Part shown: positions 34,691-45,845 of the stretch, piece after piece
Numbering within the stretch: the stretch's first letter is position 1
Layout: the number at the start of each line of letters is the position of its first letter
Origin: Prionace glauca
Taxonomy: Eukaryota > Chordata > Chondrichthyes > Carcharhiniformes > Carcharhinidae
Length of the DNA: 64,000 nucleotides
Direction of reading: 5' to 3'
NCBI GenBank assembly: GCA_037974335.1
Contig: CM075760.1
Location: 64,318,360-64,382,359, forward strand
Position numbers and translations under genes: made by a program
Notes under the pieces: generated by a model
Seen by the model: only the letters and a program-made list of their open reading frames with translations
Told to the model about the DNA's origin: nothing
Database searches by the model: none

Positions 34691-35004
34691 CTTCTTCATC
34701 ACAAAGTGTTTTTGTTTGAGAAATAAACAGCGGTTCATCACACACTGCTGTTGTTGAGAAATAAATAGTTGCTGCAATAATTGAGAAATTTTTTGCTGTT
34801 CTCTGTTAATCCAGTGAATGACATGTCATTGTGAGACTAACAGAATGTGTTTTTTTTTCTTCCTAATTTGATAGAAGTGGAGACAGGGATATGAGTTTCT
34901 ACAGAGATGACAATTCCCAATTGATAGAAGTAACATCATCTCAAAGGCGGATGAAAGATTTAATCGGGAAATATTAGGGATACATTCATAATTCTAATCA
35001 ATGT

Positions 35005-35125
35005 TGGAGATAGAAACATAGAAAAGAGAAGCTGGAGTAGGCCATTCGGCCGTTGGAGCCTACTCCGCCATTCACTTTGGTCAGAGCTCATCACTATCCT
35101 GATCACACCTACGACCCATATCCCT
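35005..35125 (-). mobile_element. LINE tail fragment
   Basis: AGCTGGAGTAGGCCATTCGG, then GAGCCTACTCCGCCATTCAC, is the reverse of a LINE 3' end, about 120 bp before CH1. Confidence 0.7.
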
Positions 35126-35241
35126 TCATCCCTTTAACACCAAGAGCTATATCTAATATAGAAACCTATTTGTAACAATGTTTGATGACTTAATAAATGC
35201 AAGTAAGAGTCTAACTTGTTCAATTGGCTATTCTTTCCCAG

Positions 35242-35541
35242 CGACACCGTCTGTGCCCACTCTGTATGGCCTGGTCTCCCCCTGTCAGCAACAGAACTCC
35301 GACGGCTCCATCACCTTCGGATGTTTGGCGATGGATTACCTTCCAGATGTCTCCAAAGTGACCTGGAAGAAAAATGGGCAAACGGTCCCCAGTGGGTTTA
35401 AGACTTACCCGTCAGTGAGAAACACAAAGGGAACCTACACCCTGAGCAGCCAGTTAACCATCAGCGACTCAGCGGGAGAATGTCCCAGAATCGACTGTGA
35501 GGTTCGACACATGAGCACAGTCAAGAGCGTTGAAATGCGAT
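35242..35541 (+). CDS. IGHM: IgM CH1 exon
   Basis: A 300-bp exon after acceptor TTCTTTCCCAG, ending at GTAAGT (35542). It encodes a C1-set Ig domain of 100 residues starting ATPSVPTLYGLV. Cys15 (SPCQQQ) is the expected light-chain partner. Cys28 (ITFGC) and the Cys in IDCEVRH form the domain disulfide, with the core Trp in VTWKKNG. Phase (2 bases borrowed from J, 1 base given to CH2) is that of mu chains. An extra Cys in AGECPRIDC, four residues before the second core Cys, is unusual and could pair elsewhere or with a light chain. The sequence is clearly shark mu and the frame is intact. Confidence 0.97.
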
Positions 35542-35679
35542 GTAAGTGTTGTGGAGCTTGGGTAAAACAGAAACACTGTGGTTAACATGTAGGGCCTTGG
35601 TTATAATTCATTTAAATAGATGTGCACAATCCGGCCCTTTGGATTGGTCCAGTTAGTGACTATTGACTGCAAATGAGTT

Positions 35680-35900
35680 AGAACATAGAACATTACAGCG
35701 CAGTACAGGCCCTTCGGCCCTCGATGTTGCGCCGACCAGTGGAACCAATCTCATGACCCTCTAACCTAAACTATTCCAATGTTATCCATATGCCTATCCA
35801 CTGACCATTTGAACGCCCTTAAAGTTGGCGAGTCCACAACTGCTGCAAGCAGGGCATTCCACGCCCTTACTACCCTCTGTTGACAAAAGTTTAATTGATC
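35680..35900 (-). mobile_element. LINE 3' fragment in the CH1-CH2 intron
   Basis: AACATAGAACATTACAGCGC, GGCCCTTCGGCCCTCGATGT and CTGCAAGCAGGGCATTCCAC are reverse-orientation words of a LINE 3' end from a subfamily different from the one at 11445. It stops 45 bp before CH2 and supplies no exon. Confidence 0.75.
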
Positions 35901-35945
35901 CACATCTTCTGCAGGAAATGATTGATCTGTTTTTTTTTCCTCAAG

Positions 35946-36260
35946 GCCCTGAGCCTGAGATCCCTCCAACTGTTATCCTCACCGTGAGTTCCAGTGAAGA
36001 AATCTCACACAGGAAATTCGCAATCATCGTCTGTTCAATCATCGATTTCCAGGCAGGGTCAATGGAAGTGGAGTGGCTGAAGAATGGGGAACCCACGCAT
36101 TCAGGAATTGTCACCTCTCCCCCCTGTGAAGTGAACGGGAACTTCTCGGCCAGCAGTCGGCTGACAGTCTCCGCTGGGGAATGGTTCAGCAAAGCGGTCT
36201 ATACCTGCCAGGTCACTCATCAAGGAGACACTCAGAGTCTGAACATCAGCGCATCTCAGG
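35946..36260 (+). CDS. IGHM: IgM CH2 exon
   Basis: A 315-bp exon from acceptor TTTTTTTTCCTCAAG to donor GTAAGA (36261). The junction codon T|GC makes Cys the first residue (CPEPEIPP). The core disulfide is the Cys of AIIVCSII with the Cys of VYTCQVTH, and the core Trp is in VEWLKNG. A further Cys in SPPCEV and the junction Cys are candidates for heavy-heavy bonds. Sharks have no hinge in mu, and CH2 takes its place. NFS near the middle and NIS at the end are possible N-glycosylation sites. The frame is intact. Confidence 0.97.
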
Positions 36261-36459
36261 GTAAGAAACTCAAACGCAGGACAACACTTATCATTCTGAT
36301 GTTAATCAGAATTAGGGATCTATTAAAGTTGGTACAAAGCATAGAACAACTTGTGAGTTATTGTCCTGTAGTTTGCTGCATTAGGACAATATCTCATTCA
36401 GAATTTCATCAGAAAAACAATTTTTTGTTATTCCTTCCTGAGATGTGCATTTATTTCCC

Positions 36460-36745
36460 AAACCTGAGGGCACTGAAGTGTCACTCACGTTGCTGTGAAT
36501 CTTGAGTCACATGCATGCCAGGCCAGATAAAGACAGCAGGTTGACTTTGGTAAGGAACATTTGTGAACTAGGAGGGGTTTTACAGCAATAGCTTCATGAG
36601 AACCATTTCAACTTTTAATTATAGATTTTTACAAAATTCAAATTTCATATTTGCAATGATGGGATTCGAATCTGTGTCCCCAGAGTCTTGCCCTAGGTTA
36701 TAAGTCCATTGACAACACCATATACCACAGGCTCCCCTTAAAAGA
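36460..36745 (+). mobile_element. Interspersed repeat of the 13890-14205 family
   Basis: CACTCACGTTGCTGTGAATC, AGGCCAGATAAAGACAGCAG, then TGATGGGATTCGAATCTGTG. It lies in the CH2-CH3 intron; the rest of that intron (36745-37176) shows nothing recognised. Confidence 0.6.
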
Positions 36746-37176
36746 GTGCCCCCTTTCGGTTTGAAGCAATATACTGAGTGAGGTGGCCTTGATGTCAGCT
36801 TGTTCCTGAGACAGCTGGTAAAATTTGGAGAGACAGTAAGTGTGAGAATGTTTCACAGGTCACAGCATAGGGGTAAAATATTGGAAAGTGCATCCACCCT
36901 ATCTATAAACCAACGGTCAGAACTTTTTCCTTGAGTTCAGGATGGTGTGTTTGTTTGGGAATTCTCCAATTCTGATTCATGGAAATGTTACCGCTGCTCC
37001 AATATTTAATACAGGGAATGATTCCATACAGCAAGCTGGCTTCCCATTCGCCATGGAAGGTGAAAGGCGAGAGTTAGAGATTGATATATTGAAGGCGACT
37101 TTGTCTCCTTCAGGCTGAAGACTGCTGTTCTGCTTCTGAAGGGGAACTGGGGCTCATTTTCATTTCTCATTCACAG

Positions 37177-37485
37177 ATCCTCCCCTGTGCCTTGATACCA
37201 CAGTGAAGATACAGCCGCCACCAATAGAACAGGTCTTACTGGAGGCGACCGCGACCTTAACCTGTATCATTTCTCATGCTCCTGATGGAGTTAACGTGTC
37301 CTGGATCCGAGACAGGAAGTATTTGAAATCAGAGATTGCCGAAAAGCCCGGAGCGGATCGTGACAGCGTGATCAGCAAATTAAGCATCTCCACACAAGCC
37401 TGGCTGAGTGCGGCTGTGTTTGAGTGCGTGGTGAGCCATCAGGATCTGCCGACTCCTCTAAGAGCATCTATCCACAAGGAAACAG
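37177..37485 (+). CDS. IGHM: IgM CH3 exon
   Basis: A 309-bp exon from acceptor TTTCTCATTCACAG to donor GTGAGC (37486). It starts [12 protein letters not shown] (a Cys here is a candidate inter-chain bond), with core Cys in ATLTCIIS and FECVVSHQ, and core Trp in [11 protein letters not shown] is a possible glycosylation site. [11 protein letters not shown] is the typical mu CH3 end. The frame joins CH2 and CH4 in the same phase. No defect is seen. Confidence 0.97.
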
Positions 37486-37509
37486 GTGAGCTGAGAGATT
37501 GAAGCAATA

Positions 37510-38103
37510 AATGTAGGGTCAATGGCAGGGTTCTGAGCAATGTGGAGGAACAGAAAGATCCCGGGGTTCATATCCACAGATCTCTGAAGATTGCCACTCA
37601 AGTGGATAGAGCCGTGAAGAATGCTTAAAGTGTGTTAGTGTTTATTAACAGGGGGTTAGAGTTTAAGAGCCGTGGGGTTATACTGCAAGTGTACAGGGCC
37701 TTGGTGAGATCACATTTGGAATATTGTGTGCAGTTCTAGTCACCTCACTATAAGAAGGATGTGGAAGCATTGGAGAGAGTGCAGAGGAGATTTACCAGGA
37801 TGCTGCCTGGTTTGGAGGGTAGGTCTTATGAGGAAAGGTTGAGGGAGCTGGGGCTTTTCTCCTTAGAGCGGAGGAGGATGAGAGGCGAACTCTCCTGAAC
37901 TAAACGACTCTGGGCCGATTGATATTTTTCTGGGGAGTTTGATGTGTTGATGAGTGAAAAGTGAACTGAAGGCGATGTTATTGGGTTTAGATTGAAGAAG
38001 AAGGGAGGAGCCTGATGTGGAGCATCAAAAACCAGAAAACCAAAAAGAAAAAGTAGATTAGTTGGGCCGAATGGCCTGATTCTGTGCTGTAAACTTTCCG
38101 AAT
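37510..38103 (+). mobile_element. LINE 3' fragment in the CH3-CH4 intron
   Basis: Decayed ORF2 end: CCCGGGGTTCATATCCACAG, TACAGGGCCTTGGTGAGATC (L.YRALVRSHLEYCVQF-like), CAGGATGCTGCCTGGTTTGG. An unmatched stretch at 37900-38035 is followed by the tail TTGGGCCGAATGGCCTGATT at about 38062. Confidence 0.8.
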
Positions 38104-38289
38104 CTTTCCACTCCGCCCCCTCCTGAGTTATTTGAGAAAAAAATTGTGTTCACCTCCCCTCCAAGCTGCAAATCAAAAATGGGAAGAGTTAAAATCAGAA
38201 GCGAAGCACATTTTCCTGATATCTAACCAGTGGTTTCATTGTCTCCAGAATTCTCCAGTTTATTGACATTTATCGTACATTTTCTGCAG

Positions 38290-38681
38290 ATCCAAATCCG
38301 CGGGAACCGGTCGTCTCTGTCCTCCTGCCCTCGGCAGAAGACGTCTCCGCTCAGAGTTTCGTCTCCCTTAGCTGCTTAGTGAGAGGTTTCTCCCCCCGAG
38401 AGATCTTCGTCAAATGGACCGTCAATGACAAGCCGGTGAATCCCGGGAACTACAGGAACACCGAGGTGGTGGCGGAGAACGGCGATAGCTCCTTCTTCAT
38501 GTACAGCCTGTTATCCATTGCAGCAGAGGAATGGTCCAGCGGCGCTTCTTACTCCTGTGTGGTGGGACATGAAGCCATCCCCTTGAAGATCATCAACAAA
38601 ACAGTTGACAAATCCAGCGGTAAACCCAGTTTTGTGAACATTTCCCTTGCACTGATGGACACGGTTAATTCATGTCAATGA
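38290..38681 (+). CDS. IGHM: IgM CH4 exon with secretory tail
   Basis: Starts after acceptor CATTTTCTGCAG. It encodes [13 protein letters not shown], core Cys in SLSCLVRGF and [12 protein letters not shown], and core Trp in VKWTVND. The secretory tail [21 protein letters not shown] then runs to TGA at 38679-38681. The penultimate Cys is the one used for IgM polymer formation. Possible glycosylation sites are NKT and NIS in the tail. An internal donor (GCG|GTAAAC, cut after 38619) lets the membrane form skip the tail and join TM1 in frame. The CH4 body is 330 bp to that donor. Confidence 0.97.
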
Positions 38682-38708
38682 GAGTCACTCACTTCCATTA
38701 AAAACTAC

Positions 38709-38723
38709 AATAAAAAGAATAAA
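38709..38723 (+). terminator. Poly(A) signals of secreted IgM mRNA
   Basis: Two AATAAA hexamers (38709-38714 and 38718-38723) lie about 30-40 bp after the secretory stop codon. Confidence 0.85.
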
Positions 38724-39769
38724 AACATTTTCCTCTAACGATCAGTGAAATACCCAATTGTTTAATTGGTTGTTTTTCAGTTTTACTTCCATATCTTTGA
38801 TTTTGAGTCAGATATTTTCATGTCTCGGACCCAACATTGTTGAACCAGTGCTCCCAGCGGAGATAGACACTGGGTCAGGGATAGAGTAGAGCACATTCAT
38901 TACAGGATTCTGCAAAGTATCTTCACTGACTTTCCTCCCGCTGAGGGGAAAACACTCCGACATTTTTAACATGTCTGACACACAAACACAACATTTAGAT
39001 CGCTGGGCCCCTGCTTCTTTCATTGACCACCTCTTTAAGCTACTGCACCGCACCTACTTGGAACTGAAGTGAGGGTCACACACAAAAAAACATGGAGAAA
39101 TATTCCCCCCATCGGATTGAGGGAGAGTGAAATTGTTAACATCCTGGATTCCCACTAACCCAGCAAAGAGAGGGGAGGAGCAGTAGCTAATCCATGTCCC
39201 AAAACTTCCTCAATGAAAAGAGGAGAAATGTCATTATTTAATCCACTCACCTCCACCTCCTCAGTGGTTAGAACCATCAGGGACATTGTATCACCGGGTA
39301 GGGGGAGGGAAAGTCTGAGCTCACTCTCTTCCCTCTTCTGTGTTTGGAAGGGAACAGGTCTCTACTATAAGGACCCAGTTGCCAACAGTACAAATTAGTT
39401 TCCGGTTTACTTGCTACAGATTTTGAAGTATCATTATCTTAATGATTGAAATATATATATAAACTAATGGAACATAATTTAAAATGTCTCAACACTCTTG
39501 TTCCTGTTAACCATGTGCTGGCATTGATTTCCCAGAATACAAATTTAAACAAGTCATAGATTCCTCCCCGGGTTTTAACTGTTCTATCCCTGAGCTCTCT
39601 GAGATACATCAATGAATTATTTCATTCTCTCTCCTGATATCACCGTGCCCCTCACATAAAATACATTTCTCCAGCAAAACATTGAAAATATGTTCCATTA
39701 TTCGGGTTGTCTGGATCATATTCACTTCACTATGGTCGGTGAAACTTGGAGCAACAGTTAAAAAAATAC
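38724..39769. other. First part of the CH4-TM1 intron
   Basis: Ordinary sequence; no repeat or gene recognised. Confidence 0.4.
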
Positions 39770-41340
39770 ACACACTGATAATGCTGCCCAAAACTGTCAC
39801 AATTATACATACATACATAGGCGTACACACCCACACTCACACACACACTCACACACTCACACACACACACACACACACACTCTCACACACACATACACAC
39901 ACTCACACACACATACACACACTACACACACTACACACACTACACACTCACACACACACACATACATACACACACTACACACATACACACACTCACACAC
40001 ACATACACACACACATACACACATACAGACACACTACACACTCACACACATACACACACACACGCACACACAGAAACGTGGACACAATTGCACAAATACA
40101 CATACTCATACATATGCACACGAATACAGAATGTTAATATAACACACAAACGCATACACATAGTCCCACACACAGAAATATAGACAGGCACATTCAAATA
40201 CAGACACAGAATCTCACAAATACACAATACGCACAAATACATACACAACAAAAACACAGATACATTCAGAAATACAAATGCACATACACGGATCAGAAGA
40301 ACACACAATATACGCACAAACGAACTCAAACAAGCACGCTCCCTCGAATACACTAATGGACTATACATATACAAACAAAAATGCGTGCATACACAAATAC
40401 TCTCTCTTTCTCTCTCGCTCTCTCTCTGTCCCCTACGCACCATGCACACACACGAACACACGCACACACATATACACGCACACATGCATGCACAAGGGGG
40501 CATACACCCACACCTGCACACACAGGCACGGACTTGTACAAGAAGGCACAAAACAAAACATGCACACAAATTATCAAATATGTACAAACGCCCGCAGAAA
40601 CACACACAAACACACAACTACACACTTACCTAAACATACGGACTAGGTACACGGACACAAACACAAACACGTACATGCATACACACAATACGGACAGATA
40701 ACATTTATGCAGGTCAAAAAACATACACAAATAGATACACACACTCAAACAAATGCATGTTCTCACACGTTCACGCTGAAATGAATACAGATATAGAGAC
40801 CCACAATGTTATACACATTATCACTTATACAGGGAAATAGATATAACAATATTTACACACTGCATATAGAGGAACAGAGAGCAAAATATTTTCACACAAA
40901 CATGTGGATGCAAACATTCACACGCTCCTTCAGAACAGAACACCACAGCACACAACACTACACATGGAAACACAGCCATACACTGACACATTGTTATAAA
41001 TAACTACCAACACGAATTTACATGCACTAATATGTCAACAGATACACACACAAACGCACGGAGGAACAGACACACACAGAAAGAGAAGGAAACATTATTC
41101 GAGTGACACAAATTAACACATTGAAACAGGCAGAAACACGTGCACACGTTAAGAGTGGCATTAATAAATATACAGAGACTTCACACAATAATAGTCATAT
41201 ATCCACAATATCTGAAGAATAAATTATACACACAGACACACAACTACACAAATCAACAAACACAGGCAAATGAACATGTTCATTATCCCTCATACACACA
41301 GATTAACTCAGGACCAAAAATTAATGCAGCTCAGGAAGTG

Positions 41341-41381
<41 letters not shown>

Positions 41382-41490
41382 TCACAGACACACACACACA
41401 CACGCACTGACGCACATACACACACACACACACAGACTCACAGACACACACACACAGACGCGCACACACACACACACATACAATCTTTAA
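39770..41490. repeat. CA-rich simple-repeat block in the CH4-TM1 intron
   Basis: Long (CA)n-type arrays at 39825-40075 and 41343-41480 with diverged ACACA-rich sequence between. A (CT)n run lies at 40400-40428. Histidine/threonine-rich frames of 100-190 codons here are repeat artefacts. Confidence 0.95.
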
Positions 41491-42048
41491 TACAAACGGC
41501 AGGTGAATGATGAAAGTAAAATTTAAATGTGAATTTGAATGGACATACACACCGATGACTATCCCAATTCTCAAAACACCGCCAAACACGTTGAGAAACT
41601 GAGTTAAGCTCATGATTTACTAAACATTTCCACTGTAAATAAGCAAAGATTGGAAATTACATCCCAGATCTTAAACAGCAGCATTCACAGTTTACAGATC
41701 AGGCACCATCTGTGGAAACAATCATTGACAGGGGAATGTTCCTCCAGATCAGTCAGAACATTCTTCAATAAGGGTTAGTGGCAAATAGTTCAAAATGAAC
41801 TGATTATCAAGAAAACACCTTCAGTGCTTTCTGACATGGACTCTCCAAGGAATACCAATAAGGATCAGGTGTGAAAATAGTTATGGAGATCTGTTACTGA
41901 GTGTCCTGAATTTAACAGGAGATATACATTGAAAATTAGACATGAGAATGAATGAACAGTTTATAAAGGAGAACAGGGAAAAGAAAACAATGAGATTCCC
42001 GGGATAAATAAAGTAATCTAATTCCATTTCCTGGCCTCTGTCCCCTAG

Positions 42049-42176
42049 ACCCCACCGACCGCATCTGGATTGAAGACAGTGAGGATGATAACAGCAACAT
42101 CTGGACAACCGCTTCCACATTCATCGTCCTGTTCTTCCTGAGCATTTTCTACAGCACTGCCGTCACTCTGGTGAAG
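42049..42176 (+). CDS. IGHM: IgM TM1 membrane exon
   Basis: Joins the CH4 internal donor in frame (G|AC = Asp). It encodes an acidic extracellular stalk ([15 protein letters not shown]), then a transmembrane helix ([19 protein letters not shown]) and TLVK. Polar Thr, Ser and Tyr residues in the helix are typical of antigen-receptor IgM. Acceptor CTCTGTCCCCTAG ends at 42048; donor GTGAGA starts at 42177. Confidence 0.96.
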
Positions 42177-42310
42177 GTGAGATGATTCAATTCACTCACA
42201 TTTCAAACTGGCAGAATGGATTTGAAAAATCTCTCATTGTTTCACTGATTAAAAACATTAATGTCCCGCATCAGAAACATCTGCTTCAATATTGCCTCTT
42301 TATTTTACAG

Positions 42311-42319
42311 ATCAAATGA
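42311..42319 (+). CDS. IGHM: IgM TM2 exon, Ile-Lys-stop
   Basis: After acceptor TATTTTACAG the exon reads ATC AAA TGA, completing a very short cytoplasmic tail (VKIK). Mammalian TM2 is likewise only a couple of codons (VKV K tail). It is too short for automatic detection; phase and acceptor support it. Confidence 0.88.
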   Translation: MK

Positions 42320-42768
42320 TGGGTTGAATTTTGGACGCTGCAGATTTCCCTCAGCTGATTATAAAGATCTGTGTATGGCTCCAATACAATATCTGCTCTC
42401 GGTGAATCTATCAGTAAATGTCTCTCAGTTTATCATTCTGGATCTGTAACTGAGGCAACAATAGACATTATTTCAGTTTTCAGTGTGAAAAGTACGAGGT
42501 TGTTTTTTGTTATAATGTTATTGTGGTTAATAGTTTCCCTCCTAGTGTAAAATTAATGTATAAATAATTTCTCATTCCTTATTCACGTTTGTTAATTCCT
42601 CTTTCTATTAAGGATCTGTATTCTCTTTCTGGTTAATGTAACAGATGTACAAATATTGACGGATTCTCCGTACATGTCTCCTGTTCTCAATGTGAACCTC
42701 GATCGCTATGTTCACTTTCCTAACTTTAAAAAAAACAATTTCGCTGTAAAATATTCTCTGAATTTTTA

Positions 42769-42785
42769 AATAAATTTTGAATAAA
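42769..42785 (+). terminator. Poly(A) signals of membrane IgM mRNA
   Basis: AATAAA at 42769-42774 and 42780-42785, giving a 3' UTR of about 450 bp after the TM2 stop. Confidence 0.75.
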
Positions 42786-43069
42786 AATTTAACCATCCCT
42801 GTCTTGGCTTAATTCCGTTCTCCTAAACCCATCAACTCCGCTCCATTTCCCCATGATCCGGTTTCCCCCCCTTTCCCAGATAGGCATGTCCCCCCCAGTC
42901 ATGGGTGGGATGTGGTTGAACTCAGGACCCTTTAGAGACAGAGTCACTGCGCCACCCAGTGACCCACCCGTGTAAAGACACCTTCATCTCTGCCTTTTTC
43001 TGATCAAATCCAGAGACAGAATGAGTGAAGAATGAGGAGAACCTCGGTGAATTCACTCATAAACTGGTC

Positions 43070-43505
43070 TGTCATGGAGTTTAGAAGGATGAGGGGGGAT
43101 GTTATAGAGACATATAAGATAATGAAAGGGATGGATAGGGTAGAGGGAGAGAGATTCTTCCCGCTTCGAAAGGACAGCAGTACGAGGGGGCACAGCCTCA
43201 AGATAAGGGAGGGATAGGTGCAGTTTAGATCAGAGTTGAGGAGGAACTTCTTCACTCAAAGGCTGGTGAATCTCTGGAATTCTGTGCCCATTGAAGTGGT
43301 GGAGGCTGCCTCGCTAAATATTTTTAGTCGCGGGTAGATAGGTTTCTGATAGACAGGGGAATTAAGGGTCATGGGGAGAAAGTGGGAATGTGGAACTGAT
43401 CCACTTCAGGTCAGCCATGATCTTATTGAATGGTGGGGCAGGCTCGAAGGGCTAAATGGACTACTCCTGCTCCTTTCTCTCATGTTTCTTTCCTATGGTC
43501 TTATG
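43070..43505 (+). mobile_element. CR1/L2-like LINE 3' end
   Basis: Starts in the ORF end (EFRRMRGDVIETYKIMKGMD, RGHSLKIREG) and runs through GAATCTCTGGAATTCTGTGC to the 3' tail GGAGTAGTCC-type text (ACTACTCCTGCTCCTTTC) and TCCTATGGTCTTATGG. 5'-truncated. Confidence 0.85.
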
Positions 43506-44219
43506 GAGGACCAGCAGCATTTAAACTGCCCTTAACCTTGTCTGATTCCCCTTAGTCCGCCAAAAATGAGAAATGAATTTGCTCCGAATCTTCACTCCAG
43601 GGCATGAAGAAAGATTGTGTTTCATGTGTTCAAGCAGGCACTAACTGACCGAACGTAAGGCAGAATGTAAATTCAGTGGACTGAATGCAGGAGGAAAACA
43701 CGAGAATAGTTCCAGAGTTCAGAAACTTCAGTGGCGAATATATTTTGGAGAGTTTGGGACTAATTTTCTTAACAGAAAGTTGCTGATGTGACTTTAATGA
43801 GGCATTCAAAATCCTGAGGGGTCTTGACAGAGTAGATAGAGAGAAACTTTCAATGGCAGAAGGATTTTGACACAGAGGGCGCGGGTTGAACTAAATTGGT
43901 GAAGGAAACATGGAGACATCAGGAAAAAACATTTTCAGACAGTGAGTGACCCAGACCTGGAATGTGCTGTTTGAGAGTGCGCTGCAGGCAGAGCCAATTA
44001 ATGGGTTCAAAATGGGATTGGATAATTGTCTGAAAATGAACAAAATGCTAAACTGTGGGGTACAGAGTGTTCTTGGATGAATTGGTTCTTTAGAGGGCCA
44101 ACACACACATGACGCTTCAAAACGGCCTTCTTCTCTGCTGTAAGTACTCTATCAATGTTGAAAGGGCATCGTGGTAATATCTCTGCGAGAGCAATTCCAA
44201 GGTAGGCAAATTTCTCAAG
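43506..44219 (+). mobile_element. Decayed LINE 3' sequences
   Basis: 43780-44165 keeps degenerate LINE 3' words (TGGGTTCAAAATGGGATTGG, GGCCTTCTTCTCTGCTGTAA). 43510-43780 is unassigned. Confidence 0.5.
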
Positions 44220-44545
44220 ATATATATTGATCCTGATAAATGTGAGGTGATGCATTTTGGAAGGAATAATGTAGAGAGGAGTTACATGATAAAGGGAAGA
44301 CCAGTTAAGAGTGTAGAAATGCAGAGGGACCCAGAAGTGCAAGTGTTCATGTCTCTGAAGGTGGGAACACAGGTGGAGAAAGTTGCGAAGAAAGCTTACA
44401 GAATGCTAGCCTTTATAGGAAGGGGTGTATAGTATAAGAGCTGGCGTCTAATGCTGCAGTTGTACAGAACGTTGGTTAGACCGCATTTGGAGAACTGCGT
44501 CCAGTTCTGGTCACCTTACTACTGGAAGGACATGGAGACCCTGCT
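44220..44545 (+). mobile_element. LINE ORF2 fragment
   Basis: Frame with PDKCEVMHFGRNNVERSYM, EMQRDPEVQV, KAYRMLAFIGRG and LVRPHLENCVQFWSPYYWKD, closest to the LINE at 6800. It ends exactly where the inverted-duplicate promoter module begins (44550). Confidence 0.85.
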
Positions 44546-44549
44546 GCTG

Positions 44550-45625
44550 TGACAATGCACCCTCTTGTTTAAACACTCTGCAATGCTGAGGCTGGGGAGA
44601 GGAGTAAACAACAGGGAGCAGCATTGCAGCTTCTCTCCCCCCATTGAAACTGGGATTGTTGCTCCATCTGCTGCACCATCCCCACCACATCCACTGGAGG
44701 GCAATCTGGACAATGGGCTGCAGGCAGACCTTACTGCGCCTGCGCCACAATCACACCACCGCCGGCGGCCATATTGCGTTGCCAGGGGAGACGGCGTCCC
44801 GCGCGCTGCACTCTGGGGGAATTCCCCTCCTGCACATGCGCCCAGGCAGTTACATTTGAATCTTTTAATATGTTGAATCTTGATGATTATTATTCACATC
44901 CTCACCCGTCAGACTTTCGGTTCCTTCTCCATTCGGGAAAATCATTTCTGTTTTTTATTCCGTCTGGTTTTCAATCACACCCGCGCGGTGCGCTCTGGGA
45001 AAATACTACAGCACATGCGCGGTTCCGCCACCTGCCTCTTTATAAAAATATGTATTTTATTTAATTTTAATTCCGCTCCGGGCGGGATTTCCGGGTGGGA
45101 ATTTCACTCACTTTCTACATTTCTGAAACGCCGCTTCAGCCGGGGGGGAGGAGCTGTAGTGATGTCATGGCAATATGGCGGCTGACCCCGCCTCTCTGCA
45201 GGACCCGGATGTTCCGCCAACGAGCAGCGGCCGGGCCGGACTGGGCAAGAGGTGTCACTGGGAGGAGCAGCGCCCGGGAGTGTTACAGCGACCCCCGGTG
45301 GTCAGGAAGGGAAATAGCAGCAGGACAGTCTCTGCCCAAAGGCTTCCCCAGTTCAGCTGCTCAGAGACATTGGGAACCTCTTCAACTGGAAACTTCAGCT
45401 TCTCACATTCACCCCCTGTGTTCAGTCATTGTTTAATAGACAACCTCTGTAGTGAAATCAGAAACAACTTGTTCACATTAAAGGGGATGGGAATCTGAAC
45501 CATTCTGCTCAAAAAGCTCTGCTCGCCTTGAAATTTCAATTGAAATGTTCAAGATGAGAATTTATAGATACAAATCATGTTGTATGTGGAACGCTCATGA
45601 TGCCACAATAACATCAGTACAGACA
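44550..45625 (+). repeat. CpG-rich module, copy A (inverted partner at 52994-54143)
   Basis: The whole module is found in reverse complement at 52994-54143. It contains many CpGs in an otherwise AT-rich region: an NRF1-like TGCGCCTGCGCC at 44735-44746, an RFX-like GTTGCCAGGGGAGAC at 44781-44795, further CATGCGC words, and a YY1-like CAATATGGCGGC at 45171-45182. It looks like a CpG-island promoter, perhaps bidirectional. Confidence 0.8.
45175..45498 (+). CDS. Possible first exon or short ORF in CpG module A
   Basis: An ATG inside a YY1-like ATGGCGGC opens 107 codons (MAADPASLQDPDVPPTSSG...). The inverted copy keeps the same start (complement of 53441-53443) and 26 similar codons, but its frame stops at KR where this copy continues. 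At that point both copies have a GTG(T/A)CA word that could be a weak splice donor (AGAG|GTG). It may be a conserved first coding exon, or chance. No domain is recognised and no downstream exon was found. Confidence 0.25.
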   Translation: MAADPASLQDPDVPPTSSGRAGLGKRCHWEEQRPGVLQRPPVVRKGNSSRTVSAQRLPQFSCSETLGTSSTGNFSFSHSPPVFSHCLIDNLCSEIRNNLFTLKGMGI

Positions 45626-45845
45626 TGTTTTCCCCTCAATTCACTAACTCCCAGTGTGATTCAGTATTTTGTTACAAAATTCCTCTGAAGGACCTTGGGA
45701 TGTTTTATTGCAATAAACGTGTTGTATAAATATGAGTTGTTACTGATCCCAGCAGTCAGTTTGTGCACAGTAAGATTCCACAAACAGCAACAACTGATCA
45801 ATCCATGGTGATGTTAGTTCAAACACAAATGTTGGTCCTGCTGCA

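Larger units (their letters stand above)
24461..35241 (+). other. J-C intron, 10.8 kb
   Basis: Spliced out between the JH donor (24461) and the CH1 acceptor TATTCTTTCCCAG (35241). Its order is AT-rich sequence with internal duplications (24600-28260), interspersed repeats, CA/CT simple repeats (29270-30160), a SINE, a CTCAC satellite (31020-33480), a G-rich GAGCT block (33485-34275), then about 1 kb to CH1. In mammals the intronic enhancer and S-mu occupy this intron in the same order. No enhancer could be proven here by eye. Confidence 0.85.

Noticed and set aside
35825-36505. 226-codon frame beginning before CH2
   Set aside because: Its first 40 codons are a LINE fragment and its end is intron; only 35946-36260 is the CH2 exon.
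39682-40646. Open frames of 80-190 codons over the CA repeat
   Set aside because: They translate simple repeats into His/Thr- or Cys/Val-rich sequence in several frames at once.
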